This document shows positions 1 to 8,431 of a stretch of DNA of 64,000 nucleotides, one piece after another. The position numbers and the translations under genes were made by a program. The DNA comes from Mesorhizobium plurifarium. Its GTDB lineage: Bacteria > Pseudomonadota > Alphaproteobacteria > Rhizobiales > Rhizobiaceae. The stretch spans positions 5,843-69,842 of the forward strand of contig CCNB01000016.1 in NCBI GenBank assembly GCA_000824785.1, given 5' to 3'. Under the pieces are notes generated by a model, which saw only the letters and a list, made by a program, of their open reading frames with translations, was not told the DNA's origin and searched no databases. Position 1 is the first letter of the stretch. The number at the start of each line of letters is the position of its first letter.

Positions 1-58
1 CACCGGAAGCGCAGGAAGCCGCCGTTCGCAGGCCGGCCTCACCTGAATATCAGCCACA

Positions 59-706
59 CTAAGGCAGCGTGAACCACACCGGCAGCATCCCCGACTGCTG
101 CATGCCATCGATCAGCTCGAAGGCTGGCAGCGCGATGAGAAACACCAGGCCGTCGAGCAGCGTGTTCAACAATAGGCGCGGCTTGAAGCTGCCGGTGTCG
201 CCCTCCTGGTAGAGCCGGAGATTCGGGAAGAAGCGCGGCACCTTGGCGAGATAAGCCTGGTAGGGCGCGCCGAGCACTTCCTTCAGGTACCGCTCCTCGC
301 GCAGGATGACGATGTGGAAGGCGCCGGCGCAGAGCAGCGAGAACAGGATGATGCCGCTGAACGAGCCGATCTGCGCGCCGACGCCGGCGGCCGCCACGGT
401 CGAGAACAAATAGAGCGGATTGCGGGTGATCGAATAAGGACCGCCGGTGACCACTTCGGCCGATTTGCGTCCGCCGATATAGAGCGTCGACCACAGCCGC
501 CCGACAATGCCGAGGAAGATCAAGAGCACGCCGAACATCTCGATCGACTCGTGCATCCAGGTCTCGGGTGGGAAGCTCGATTGACCGAACAGCAATGCGC
601 AGAACAGCACCACGATCAGCACTGCCAGCACGATCCGGCGCATGTGCTGATAGCCGCCCAACCCTTCATTCTGGTTGTCGGCCGGAACCTTCACTTCATC
701 GACCAT
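59..706 (-). CDS. isoprenylcysteine methyltransferase-like membrane methyltransferase
   Basis: A 215-residue integral membrane protein with hydrophobic segments at about 25-42, 55-75, 100-125 and 185-200. Residues 89-99 read GPYSITRNPLY, the cofactor-side signature of the ICMT/PEMT family, followed by an EERYL...YQAYLAKVPRFFP block typical of its C-terminal part. Family members methylate lipids or prenylated or isoprenoid thiols at the membrane using S-adenosylmethionine; the substrate here is unknown. It lies downstream of infC on the same strand with a 166-nt gap, so it may or may not be co-transcribed. Family call is solid; specificity is not. Confidence 0.75.
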   Translation of the reverse strand: MVDEVKVPADNQNEGLGGYQHMRRIVLAVLIVVLFCALLFGQSSFPPETWMHESIEMFGVLLIFLGIVGRLWSTLYIGGRKSAEVVTGGPYSITRNPLYLFSTVAAAGVGAQIGSFSGIILFSLLCAGAFHIVILREERYLKEVLGAPYQAYLAKVPRFFPNLRLYQEGDTGSFKPRLLLNTLLDGLVFLIALPAFELIDGMQQSGMLPVWFTLP

Positions 707-872
707 GACCCATCCGATCGTCGAGTGGCGATCGGATTGAAAACAGGCGCCCCGCCGATCGTCGGGACGCCGTGCCCGGCAATTCGGGCGGATTTTAGAG
801 CGGGATAGAAGGAGCCGGGCAACTCTCGAAACCGTGATGGGCGCGGCGCTTTGACGGCCGCGCCATTCTTGG

Positions 873-1409
873 TCAGCGCGGCGCCAGGACCATCATCATC
901 TGGCGGCCTTCGAGCTTCGGCTCCGCTTCGACCTTGGCGATCGTCGACACTTCCTCGCGCACCTTGTTCAGAAGCTGCATGCCGAGCTCCATATGCGCCA
1001 TCTCGCGGCCGCGGAAGCGCAGCGTCAGCTTGACCTTGTCGCCTTCCTCGAAGAAGCGCCGCACAGCCTTCATCTTAGTCTCGTAGTCATGGCTGTCGAT
1101 GTTCGGGCGCATCTTGATCTCCTTGATCTCGATGACCTTCTGGTTCTTGCGCGCTTCGGCCGCCTTCTTCTGGTTGGCGTATTTCAGCTTGCCGAGATCG
1201 AGGATCTTGACGACGGGGGGCTGCGCGTTGGGTGATATCTCGACGAGATCGAGCCCAGCCTCTTCGGCCAGCAGCAGCGCTTCGTTGATGGAAACTTCGC
1301 CACGGTTCTGGCCGTCGGCGTCGATAAGCTGGACCCGGGGCACCCGGATGTCTCGGTTGGAGCGCGGCCCGTCCTTGGTGGGTGCCGCTGCTTTGAAAGG
1401 TCTGCGAAT
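873..1409 (-). CDS. infC: translation initiation factor IF-3, ATT start
   Basis: The frame encodes IF-3: an N-terminal domain with SNRDIRVPRVQLID, a lysine-rich linker, and a C-terminal domain with IKMRPNIDSHDYETK and LRFRGREMAH. IF-3 binds the 30S subunit and checks start-codon choice. The frame opens upstream with TTG at 1454, but the better start is ATT at 1409-1407. It gives 178 residues, close to the 180 of E. coli IF-3, and is preceded by GAGGAG at 1419-1424 with 9-nt spacing. Non-AUG starts (AUU, AUC) are a known autoregulatory feature of infC, because IF-3 discriminates against them. The product is certain; the start is well supported but inferred. Confidence 0.93.
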   Translation of the reverse strand: MRRPFKAAAPTKDGPRSNRDIRVPRVQLIDADGQNRGEVSINEALLLAEEAGLDLVEISPNAQPPVVKILDLGKLKYANQKKAAEARKNQKVIEIKEIKMRPNIDSHDYETKMKAVRRFFEEGDKVKLTLRFRGREMAHMELGMQLLNKVREEVSTIAKVEAEPKLEGRQMMMVLAPR

Positions 1410-1418
1410 GGTCGTGGT

Positions 1419-1424
1419 CTCCTC
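1419..1424 (-). promoter_or_regulatory. ribosome binding site deciding the infC start
   Basis: On the minus strand GAGGAG lies 9 nt upstream of the ATT codon at 1409-1407. It is inside the longer TTG-initiated frame, so it makes sense only if translation begins at ATT. Confidence 0.6.
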
Positions 1425-1470
1425 GGCCGTTTCGTTCAGGGTTTCTTTAGACAAGAAATAGGTGGACGCG

Positions 1471-1500
1471 CCTATGTGGTGAGCGCGCGGCCGGAGTCAA
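1471..1500 (-). promoter_or_regulatory. candidate infC promoter
   Basis: Minus-strand TTGACT (1495-1500) and CATAGG (1471-1476) are separated by 18 nt, about 60 nt upstream of the ATT start of infC. The -35 is good and the -10 is poor. This is a sequence resemblance only. Confidence 0.3.
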
Positions 1501-1624
1501 TAGCATAGCCGCGCCGGAAAATCACCTGCCGCCTGGCAATTGTCTGCACCAAGCAAAGAAAAGTCGCGAGCACTTTTCGTTGAACCCCGGCCTGTGCCAA
1601 AAGACCGGCCGAAAGGACAAGCTC

Positions 1625-2395
1625 ATGGCCGCCAGCGCTCCGGTTTTCATCGATGTGGACGGGTCGAACATCGCCGTCAGGCAGGCGCCGGGCGCGGCGC
1701 CCGGCGTGGTCTGGCTCGGTGGCTACAAGTCCGACATGCTGGGCACGAAGGCCGAGACGCTTGCCAACTGGGCCGCTCGCGAGGGCCATGCCTTTCTGCG
1801 CCACGACTATTCCGGTCATGGCGAGTCGGGCGGCGCATTCGCCGACGGCACGATCTCCAGATGGCTGGCCGAGAGCCTTGCCGTCTTTCGCCGGTTCAGC
1901 AAGGGCAAGCAGATCCTGGTCGGCTCCTCGATGGGGGCGTGGATTGCGCTGCGCATGGTGCAGGAACTGCGCAAGGCGGGCGAAGACCGTGTCGCCGGCC
2001 TGGTGCTGCTCGCCCCGGCGCCGGATTTCACCGTCGACCTGATCGAACCGGTGCTGACCGACGCGCAGCGGCGCGATCTCAAGGAAAAAGGCTTCTTCAC
2101 CGAGCCGTCGGACTATTCGGACGAACCCTATATCTACACCCGCGCGCTGATCGAGGACGGCCGCGCCAACCGGGTGATGACCGGGCCGATCGACACGCAT
2201 TGCCCCGTGCACATCCTGCAGGGCCTTGCCGATCCGGATGTGCCGTCCGGTCATGCGCTGAAGCTGGCCGCGATGCTGCCCGCCGACGACGTGACGCTGT
2301 CGCTGATCCCGGACGGCGACCATCGCCTGTCCCGCCCCGAGGATCTCGACATGCTCGAACGGGTCGTCGGCGACATGGTCAGGCGGGCCGCCTGA
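1625..2395 (+). CDS. alpha/beta hydrolase, ABHD10-like
   Basis: A 256-residue soluble alpha/beta hydrolase. The nucleophile elbow GSSMG (residues 100-104, Ser102) is followed by a candidate acid in LADPDVP (Asp203) and a histidine in DGDHRLS (His233), a complete catalytic triad. The HDYSGHGES block at about 60-68 fits the oxyanion-loop side of this family. It resembles the small serine hydrolases annotated as ABHD10-like acyl-protein thioesterases, but the substrate cannot be read from sequence. The ATG at 1625 was chosen because GAAAGGACAA lies just upstream; an upstream TTG at 1580 has no such site. benE follows after 3 nt, so the two probably form an operon. Confidence 0.78.
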   Translation: MAASAPVFIDVDGSNIAVRQAPGAAPGVVWLGGYKSDMLGTKAETLANWAAREGHAFLRHDYSGHGESGGAFADGTISRWLAESLAVFRRFSKGKQILVGSSMGAWIALRMVQELRKAGEDRVAGLVLLAPAPDFTVDLIEPVLTDAQRRDLKEKGFFTEPSDYSDEPYIYTRALIEDGRANRVMTGPIDTHCPVHILQGLADPDVPSGHALKLAAMLPADDVTLSLIPDGDHRLSRPEDLDMLERVVGDMVRRAA

Positions 2396-2398
2396 GCG

Positions 2399-3541
2399 AT
2401 GCGCATCTCCATCCCGATATCCGCCTTCGTCGCGGCGATCGTCGGCTTCGGCGGCACGCTGGCCCTCGTCATCGCCGCCGCCAAGGCGGTCGGCGCCACG
2501 CAGATCGAGACAGCCAGCGGCGTCACCGCGATCTGCCTGGCCATGACGATCGAATGCCTGTGGCTGTCCTGGCGCACGAAGATGCCGGTCATCACCGCCT
2601 GGTCGACGCCTGGCTTGGCGCTGATCGCGGCCTCCAGCGGCTTCACGATGCCGCAGGCCGTTGGCGCCTTCATGGTCACCGGCGTCCTTCTGGTCGCCAC
2701 CGGTCTGTTCAAGCCATTGACCCGGCTGATCGCGCAGATCCCGGCCTCCGTCGCGTCCGGCATGCTGGCCGGCATCCTGGTCAGCTTCGCGATCAATGCG
2801 GTGAAGACCATTCCCGCCGATCCCTGGCTGATCCTGCCGCTGATCGCCGCCTTCTTCGTCATCCGCCTGTTCAATCCGGCTCTGTCGGTGCTGGTGGTGC
2901 TGATCGGCGGCGGCCTCGCCGCTTTCCTCACCGGCCGCGTCGGCAGCCTGCCTGTGCCGGAACTGTCGACATTGACGTTCATCGCGCCGCAATTCACTGC
3001 ATCGGCGACCATTGGCCTCGCCTTGCCGCTCTATCTGGTCACCATGGCCTCCCAGAACCTTTCCGGCCTCGCGGTGCTGCGCGCCGCGGGCTATCACCCG
3101 GAGCCCGGTCCGCTGATCGGCGTCACCGGTCTGTTTTCGCTGCTCTCGGCGCCGTTCGGCGCCGCCACCACCAATCTTGCGGCCATCTCGGCCGCCATCT
3201 GCACCGGCCCCGACGTTCATCCCGACCCGGCCGAACGCTGGAAAACCGGGCCGTTCTACGCGCTCGCCTATCTCATCTTCGCCATTTTCGGCGCCTCGCT
3301 GGTGGCCATCTTCGCCGTCCTGCCGCAAAGCCTGATCGTGCTGGTCGCGGGGCTCGCCTTGACGGCGCCCCTGGCCAACGCCCTGTCGATAGCCCTTCAC
3401 GACGTTGACGAACGCATGCCGGCGATGGTCACCTTCGCGGTGACCACCTCGGGGCTCACGCTTTTCGGCGTCGGCGCGGCATTTTGGGGGCTGGTTGCCG
3501 GAATGGCAGTGCTTTTCCTGGAAAAACTCAAAAAGCGATAA
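2399..3541 (+). CDS. benE: BenE-family benzoate/aromatic acid transporter
   Basis: A 380-residue protein made almost entirely of hydrophobic helices (about 12), matching the BenE benzoate:proton symporter family in length. Typical stretches are the N-terminal FVAAIVGFGGTLALVIAAAKAVGA region, TAWSTPGLALI (about 66-76) and the repeated GAP/GAA-rich loop with FGAATTNLAAISAAI (about 252-266). It should import benzoate or a related aromatic acid across the inner membrane. No aromatic-degradation genes are adjacent, so the substrate is open. It starts 3 nt after the hydrolase stop codon. The final helix ends in charged LEKLKKR. Confidence 0.83.
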   Translation: MRISIPISAFVAAIVGFGGTLALVIAAAKAVGATQIETASGVTAICLAMTIECLWLSWRTKMPVITAWSTPGLALIAASSGFTMPQAVGAFMVTGVLLVATGLFKPLTRLIAQIPASVASGMLAGILVSFAINAVKTIPADPWLILPLIAAFFVIRLFNPALSVLVVLIGGGLAAFLTGRVGSLPVPELSTLTFIAPQFTASATIGLALPLYLVTMASQNLSGLAVLRAAGYHPEPGPLIGVTGLFSLLSAPFGAATTNLAAISAAICTGPDVHPDPAERWKTGPFYALAYLIFAIFGASLVAIFAVLPQSLIVLVAGLALTAPLANALSIALHDVDERMPAMVTFAVTTSGLTLFGVGAAFWGLVAGMAVLFLEKLKKR

Positions 3542-3656
3542 TCATTTCAGATGCTTCGCCGGTTTTGGCCGGACTTGCCTTGAATCGCCTATTTCGCCTT
3601 CCCATTTCGATTCCACGCAGCCGGATCGGCTGTCTCCAACGGAAGGATTGGGAGAA

Positions 3657-4136
3657 ATGAATACGACTGCATTGATCCGTCCGGCCTGGACGCCGGCCAC
3701 CATCGCGCTGATGGTCATCGGCTTCATGGTGTTCTGGCCGCTCGGCTTCGCCATGCTCGCCTACATCATCTGGGGCGACCGGCTCGAAGGCTTCAAGCGC
3801 GACGTCAACCGCGCCACGGACGGCATCTTCGCCGGCTGCCGCCGCGGCTCCGAGAAGGCGGCCCGCTGGGGCCACGGCTCGGCCCGCACCGGCAACGTCG
3901 CCTTCGACGACTGGCGCGAGAAGGAGCTGGAGCGCCTCGCCGAGGAGCGCCGCAAGCTGGACGAGATGCTCTCCGAGTTCGACGACTACGCCCGCGAACT
4001 GCGCCGCGCCAAGGACCAGGAAGAGTTCGACCGCTTCATGGCCAACCGCAACAAGCATACCGCGCCGACCACCACCGAGCCGGGCAACAAGCCCGCGTCC
4101 AAGCGCGGCAAAGGCACGAACCTGCTCGACGACTGA
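3657..4136 (+). CDS. DUF2852 family membrane protein
   Basis: A 159-residue protein of the rhizobial DUF2852 family: an N-terminal hydrophobic helix (about 15-38, rich in ATIALMVIGFMVFW), a conserved IIWGDRLEGFKRDV segment, then a charged, probably coiled-coil region (about 85-130, DWREKELERLAEERR) and a basic tail. Function is unknown; the architecture suggests a membrane-anchored cytoplasmic coiled coil. The ATG at 3657 has GGGAG five bases upstream and begins the conserved domain; the longer in-frame extension upstream overlaps benE and was rejected. A strong hairpin with a T tract follows. Confidence 0.75.
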   Translation: MNTTALIRPAWTPATIALMVIGFMVFWPLGFAMLAYIIWGDRLEGFKRDVNRATDGIFAGCRRGSEKAARWGHGSARTGNVAFDDWREKELERLAEERRKLDEMLSEFDDYARELRRAKDQEEFDRFMANRNKHTAPTTTEPGNKPASKRGKGTNLLDD

Positions 4137-4164
4137 GCCCCTGCGACAGGTCTCAGAATGGCAC

Positions 4165-4198
4165 AACGGCGTCGCGCGAGCGGCGCCGTTTCTTTTTT
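4165..4198 (+). terminator. rho-independent terminator
   Basis: AACGGCG...CGCCGTT stem followed by TTTCTTTTTT, 28 nt after the DUF2852 stop codon. Ends that transcription unit before the metalloprotease gene. Confidence 0.7.
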
Positions 4199-4256
4199 GT
4201 TCTCTTTGTAGCTTCCCTCCACTGGCCGTTTTTTTCGAATCGCGTATCGTCCAGCC

Positions 4257-5015
4257 ATGACCCTCGGCTTCTTTCGCAATCTGACCAAGCCAAAGCCCAC
4301 CCCCGTGGTGGAGCGCGAACATTGCGTCGCCGGCCGAACTTTGCCGCTGAAAATCGTCGAAAGCGCCAGGGCCAGGCGGCTCACGTTGCGCATCGATTCC
4401 GGCGGCCAGGGTCTGCGCGTCACCGTGCCGCCCGGCCTGCGCCGTGGCGAGGTGGAGAAATTCCTCGACCGCCACCAGGACTGGCTGGAGCAGCGGCTGG
4501 CCAAGGTGCCGACGAGGCCGCAGGTCAGGCCCGGCATCAGAATCCCGATCCGCGGCGTGCCGCACCGCATCGTGCATGAGCCTTCCAGGCGCGGCACCGT
4601 CACCGTCTCGCGCGACGAGCGCGGTCCGCTCCTGATCGTGCATGGCGAGCGCATCCATCTGCCGCGCCGCATCGCCGACTACCTCAAGCGCGAGGCCAAG
4701 AAGGAGATCGAGAGGCTGGTGGTCAAGCACACCGAGGCGATCGGCAGGCGCGCCAAGGCGATAAGGTATAAGGATACCTCCAGCCGCTGGGGGTCATGCA
4801 CCTCGGAGGGCAATCTCTCCTTCTCGTGGCGCATCATGATGGCGCCGCAGCCGGTCATAAATTACCTGGTGGCGCATGAAGTGGCGCATCTCAAGGAGAT
4901 GAACCACGGCCCGAAATTCTGGAAGCTGTGCGAGAAGCTGTGCCCGGATACCGACCGCTGCAAGGACTGGCTGAAGCGCAATGGCGGCGCGCTGCAGGCG
5001 ATTGTGTTTGAGTAG
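4257..5015 (+). CDS. YgjP-like (DUF45/M48-type) metallopeptidase
   Basis: A 252-residue protein with the zinc-protease core AHEVAHLKEMNHGPKFW near the C-terminus: His207-Glu208-x-x-His211 with a third ligand candidate at His217. The upstream SSRWGSC motif (176-181) is diagnostic of the YgjP/DUF45 family, related to SprT. The N-terminal 150 residues are a variable basic region. The role in cells is not established. It is a single gene, about 120 nt after a terminator, and is followed by a long inverted repeat rather than another plus-strand gene. Confidence 0.8.
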   Translation: MTLGFFRNLTKPKPTPVVEREHCVAGRTLPLKIVESARARRLTLRIDSGGQGLRVTVPPGLRRGEVEKFLDRHQDWLEQRLAKVPTRPQVRPGIRIPIRGVPHRIVHEPSRRGTVTVSRDERGPLLIVHGERIHLPRRIADYLKREAKKEIERLVVKHTEAIGRRAKAIRYKDTSSRWGSCTSEGNLSFSWRIMMAPQPVINYLVAHEVAHLKEMNHGPKFWKLCEKLCPDTDRCKDWLKRNGGALQAIVFE

Positions 5016-5066
5016 CTCTCCGCCGTTGCGCGCATGCGCGCAACGTTGAGACGCCGGAGTTCCTTC

Positions 5067-5223
5067 GCGCCCCCCTCTGCCCTGCCGGGCATCTCCCCCA
5101 CGAGGGGGGAGATTGGCGGTTTCGCCGGCAGCGCCTCATCTACATCGGTGATTGGCGAAAGCCCGCGTGACATCTGATCTCCCCCCTTGTGGGGGAGATG
5201 TCCGGCAGGACAGTGGGGGGCGC
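5067..5223. repeat. large imperfect inverted repeat, rhizobial intergenic type
   Basis: Two 47-nt arms at 5067-5113 and 5177-5223 are inverted copies of each other with only a few mismatches, separated by 63 nt. Each arm contains its own shorter palindrome (CATCTCCCCCACNAGGGGGGAGAT shape). The element fills most of the gap between the metalloprotease gene and the next gene on the opposite strand. I recognise the arm type as one that recurs between genes in Mesorhizobium genomes, but I cannot count copies here. Confidence 0.85.
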
Positions 5224-5259
5224 TGTCCCGCCGGCGTTTGCCGGGTTCAGACGACGACC

Positions 5260-5478
5260 TCAATCGTCATTCGCCGCGTTCAACTCCTCCGGCCGCAACC
5301 CCTCCTCGCCCGGATGCGGCCAGGGCAGAAAATTCCGGTCGAACGCGTCGCTGCCGAAATAGTCCAGCGCCCGGTGCGCCTCGGCGCCGTTGAAGTCGGA
5401 CTTTTCCATTAGATGCGCGATCACCTCGCGCGCCTGCGCGATCTTCTGCTTCAGTTCGGCGACGGTCCGGTCGGCCAT
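5260..5478 (-). CDS. small conserved-looking hypothetical protein
   Basis: A 72-residue acidic protein with no family I recognise. The N-terminal half (VAELKQKIAQAREVIAHLMEK) is a likely helix and the C-terminal half contains ALDYFGSDAFDRNFLPWPHPGEEGL. There are no membrane segments, cysteines or signal peptide. The ATG at 5478 begins a compact frame with coding-like composition and it is divergent from trpF. Kept as a gene because it fills the space with no competing frame, but function is unknown. Confidence 0.55.
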   Translation of the reverse strand: MADRTVAELKQKIAQAREVIAHLMEKSDFNGAEAHRALDYFGSDAFDRNFLPWPHPGEEGLRPEELNAANDD

Positions 5479-5587
5479 GAGTGTCTGCTCCCGCCTGTTG
5501 ATCCTATATCAAGGTAGCGTTTTCCGAAGAGCCGGCAACAGCATGCTTTTTCTCGACTCTTTTCCCGTTTCGTGCCAATCCCGCGCC

Positions 5588-6247
5588 ATGACGCTCGACA
5601 TCAAGATCTGCGGATTGAAGACCGACGCCGCGATGGCCGCCGCGCTTGCCGGCGGCGCCAGCCATGTCGGCTTCATTTTCTTCGCCAAGAGCCCGCGCTA
5701 TGTCGAGCCCGCCGAGGCCGGGCGCCTGCGCGAAGCGGCGCGCGGCAAGGCCAAGGCGGTCGCCGTCACCGTCGATGCCGATGACGCTTTCCTCGACGAG
5801 ATCGTCGCCAAGATGCAGCCGGACATGCTGCAGCTGCATGGTTCCGAAACGCCCGAGCGGGTGGCGGAGCTCAAGGCTCGCTATGGCCTGCCGGTCATGA
5901 AGGTGTTTTCCGTCAGCGAGGCAGCCGACCTGGAGCGTATAAAGCCGTTTGTCGGGATTGCCGATCGTCTCATGTTCGACGCCAAGCCGCCGAAGGGATC
6001 GCAACTACCGGGCGGCAACGGCGTCGCCTTCGACTGGCGCGTCCTTGCCGGCCTTGACGCCGGGCTCGATTACATGCTTTCCGGAGGGCTCAACGCCGCC
6101 AATATCGGCGATGCCCTGAGACAGGCCAATCCGCCCGGAATAGACATCTCGTCCGGCGTGGAAAGCGCTCCCGGCGTCAAGGATCCGGCGCTGATCGAGC
6201 AGTTTTTCCGGGCCGCCAGGGCCGCGCGCGACGACCGCGCCGCCTGA
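5588..6247 (+). CDS. trpF: phosphoribosylanthranilate isomerase
   Basis: 219 residues, normal length for a monofunctional TrpF. The N-terminal KICGLK motif carries catalytic Cys8, and the catalytic-acid strand reads LMFDAKPP. LSGGLN and IDISSGVESAPGVKDP are the phosphate-binding loops. It converts phosphoribosylanthranilate to CdRP, the third step of tryptophan synthesis, in the cytoplasm. The ATG at 5588 was preferred over an upstream ATG at 5543 because the family consensus begins right there. It is first in trpF-trpB-trpA-accD-folC; trpB follows after 26 nt. Confidence 0.93.
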   Translation: MTLDIKICGLKTDAAMAAALAGGASHVGFIFFAKSPRYVEPAEAGRLREAARGKAKAVAVTVDADDAFLDEIVAKMQPDMLQLHGSETPERVAELKARYGLPVMKVFSVSEAADLERIKPFVGIADRLMFDAKPPKGSQLPGGNGVAFDWRVLAGLDAGLDYMLSGGLNAANIGDALRQANPPGIDISSGVESAPGVKDPALIEQFFRAARAARDDRAA

Positions 6248-6273
6248 GCACAACCAAAATCAGGAGATCGGCG

Positions 6274-7494
6274 ATGAACAAGCCGGCAATGCCCAATTCC
6301 TTCCGCACCGGGCCCGACGAGCAGGGCATGTTCGGCATTTTCGGCGGCCGCTTCGTCGCCGAGACGCTGATGCCGCTGATCCTCGATCTGGAAGAACAGT
6401 GGAACAAGGCCAAGAACGATCCGGAATTCAAGGCCGAGCTGCAGAACCTGTCGACCCATTATGCCGGGCGGCCCTCGAAGCTCTATTTCGCGGAAGGCCT
6501 GACGAAGCATCTCGGCGGCGCCAAGGTCTATTTCAAGCGCGAGGACCTTAACCACACCGGCTCGCACAAGATCAACAACTGCCTCGGCCAGATCCTGCTC
6601 GCCAAGCGCATGGGCAAGAAGCGCATCATCGCCGAGACGGGCGCCGGCCAGCATGGCGTCGCTTCGGCAACCGTCGCGGCGCGCTTCGGCTACCCTTGCG
6701 TTGTCTACATGGGCGCCACCGACGTCGCCCGCCAGAGCCCCAATGTCTTCCGCATGAAGCTGCTCGGCGCCGAGGTGCGGCCGGTCACCGCCGGTCACGG
6801 CACGTTGAAGGACGCCATGAATGAGGCGCTGCGCGACTGGGTCACCAATGTCGAGGACACCTATTACCTGATCGGCACCGCCGCCGGTCCGCATCCCTAT
6901 CCGGAGCTGGTGCGCGACTTCCAGTCGGTGATCGGCACGGAAGCCCGCGCCCAGATTCTGGAGCAGGAAGGCCGGCTGCCGGATGTCATCATCGCCGCCG
7001 TCGGCGGCGGCTCCAACGCCATCGGCCTGTTCCACCCCTTCCTCGACGACAAGGATGTCCGCATCATCGGCATCGAAGCCGGAGGGTGCGGCCTTGACGG
7101 CGTCGAGCACTGCGCCTCGATGAATGCCGGCAAGCCCGGCGTGCTGCACGGCAACCGCACCTATCTGTTGCAGAACGCGGACGGGCAGATCCTCGACGGT
7201 CATTCGATCTCGGCCGGCCTGGATTATCCCGGCGTCGGTCCGGAGCATTCCTGGCTGCGCGATTCCGGCCGTGTCCAGTACGAGCCGATCCTCGACGACG
7301 AGGCGCTTGAGGCCTTCCAGCTGACCACCCGGGTCGAAGGCATCATCCCGGCGCTGGAATCGGCGCATGCCATCGCCCATGCGATGAAGATCGTGCCGAA
7401 GATGGACAAGGACCAGATCGTCATCGTCAACCTGTCCGGCCGCGGCGACAAGGACGTGCACACAGTGGCCAACATGCTGGGCATGGAGATCTGA
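6274..7494 (+). CDS. trpB: tryptophan synthase beta chain
   Basis: 406 residues, typical for TrpB. The PLP lysine is in NHTGSHKINN (Lys99), the phosphate-binding loop in VGGGSNAIG (about 248-256), and GRGDKDVHTV lies near the C-terminus. It condenses indole with serine to make tryptophan in the alpha2-beta2 complex with TrpA. A purine-rich AGGAGATCG sits before the ATG. The gene ends 2 nt before trpA, fitting translational coupling of the two subunits. Confidence 0.97.
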   Translation: MNKPAMPNSFRTGPDEQGMFGIFGGRFVAETLMPLILDLEEQWNKAKNDPEFKAELQNLSTHYAGRPSKLYFAEGLTKHLGGAKVYFKREDLNHTGSHKINNCLGQILLAKRMGKKRIIAETGAGQHGVASATVAARFGYPCVVYMGATDVARQSPNVFRMKLLGAEVRPVTAGHGTLKDAMNEALRDWVTNVEDTYYLIGTAAGPHPYPELVRDFQSVIGTEARAQILEQEGRLPDVIIAAVGGGSNAIGLFHPFLDDKDVRIIGIEAGGCGLDGVEHCASMNAGKPGVLHGNRTYLLQNADGQILDGHSISAGLDYPGVGPEHSWLRDSGRVQYEPILDDEALEAFQLTTRVEGIIPALESAHAIAHAMKIVPKMDKDQIVIVNLSGRGDKDVHTVANMLGMEI

Positions 7495-7496
7495 CA

Positions 7497-8336
7497 ATGA
7501 CCACCCGCATCGACCGCCGTATGGCGAAGCTCAAGGCAGAGGGTCGCCCGGCTCTGGTCACCTATTTCATGGCTGGCGACCCGGACTACGACACCGCTTT
7601 GGCCATCATGAAGGCGCTGCCGGGCGCCGGCTCCGACATCATCGAGCTCGGCATGCCCTTCTCCGACCCGATGGCCGACGGCCCGGCCATCCAGGCGGCT
7701 GGTCTTCGGGCGCTGAAGGGCGGCCAGACGCTGGCGAAAACGCTGAAGATGGCGTCCGAATTCCGCGCCGGCGACGACGAGACGCCGATCGTTCTGATGG
7801 GCTACTACAATCCGATCTACATCTACGGCGTCGACCGCTTCCTCGCTGACGCCAAGGCCAGCGGTATAGACGGCCTGATCGTCGTCGACCTGCCGCCGGA
7901 GATGGATGAGGAGCTTTGCATTCCGGCGCTGAAGGCCGGCGTCAACTTCATCCGTCTGGCGACGCCGACCACCGACGACAAGCGCCTGCCCAAGGTTCTG
8001 GAGAACACCTCCGGCTTCGTCTACTACGTCTCGATGACGGGCATCACTGGGTCGGCGCTCGCCGACACGGCCAAGGTCTCGGCAGCGGTCACCCGCATCA
8101 AGGGCCACACCGCGCTGCCGGTCTGCGTCGGCTTCGGCGTCAAGACCGCCGAGCAGGCGCGTGTCATCGGCGCCTCGGCCGACGGCGTCGTCGTCGGCAC
8201 GGCGATCGTCAACGCGATCGCCAACGTGCTGGGACCGAAGGGCGAGAAAACGGCCGATCCGGCGGAGGCCGTCGCCACGCTGGTCAGCGGCCTTGCCCAG
8301 GGCGTCCGCTCGGCCCGCCTTGCTGCCGCCGAATAG
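7497..8336 (+). CDS. trpA: tryptophan synthase alpha chain
   Basis: 279 residues. The catalytic pair is visible as Glu50 (DIIELGMPFSDP) and Asp61 (ADGPAIQ), with the phosphate-binding CVGFGVKTAEQA and VVGTAIVNAI segments near the C-terminus. It cleaves indole-3-glycerol phosphate and channels indole to TrpB. The start is 2 nt after trpB. accD follows after 95 nt, a common alphaproteobacterial arrangement. Confidence 0.97.
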   Translation: MTTRIDRRMAKLKAEGRPALVTYFMAGDPDYDTALAIMKALPGAGSDIIELGMPFSDPMADGPAIQAAGLRALKGGQTLAKTLKMASEFRAGDDETPIVLMGYYNPIYIYGVDRFLADAKASGIDGLIVVDLPPEMDEELCIPALKAGVNFIRLATPTTDDKRLPKVLENTSGFVYYVSMTGITGSALADTAKVSAAVTRIKGHTALPVCVGFGVKTAEQARVIGASADGVVVGTAIVNAIANVLGPKGEKTADPAEAVATLVSGLAQGVRSARLAAAE

Positions 8337-8431
8337 CCTGACTATCTGTTCGCCACGCAATTCGGGCCGGAAATCCGCCACAGACTTTTTCTGAATTGCT
8401 CGAAGTCTCTTCCAGGACAGGAGCCGAAGCC

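Noticed and set aside
840..864. GGCGCGGC...GCCGCGCC hairpin after infC as a terminator
   Set aside because: A good stem but no T tract on the minus strand; could be chance in GC-rich DNA.
1472..3400. A long minus-strand open frame (642 codons) opposite the hydrolase and benE genes
   Set aside because: It is rich in Arg, Gly, Asp and Gln with no recognisable motif, typical of the antisense frame of GC-rich genes; both genes on the other strand have clear family motifs.
5504..7497. Long minus-strand frames opposite trpF and trpB
   Set aside because: Antisense to genes with complete catalytic motifs and no family resemblance.
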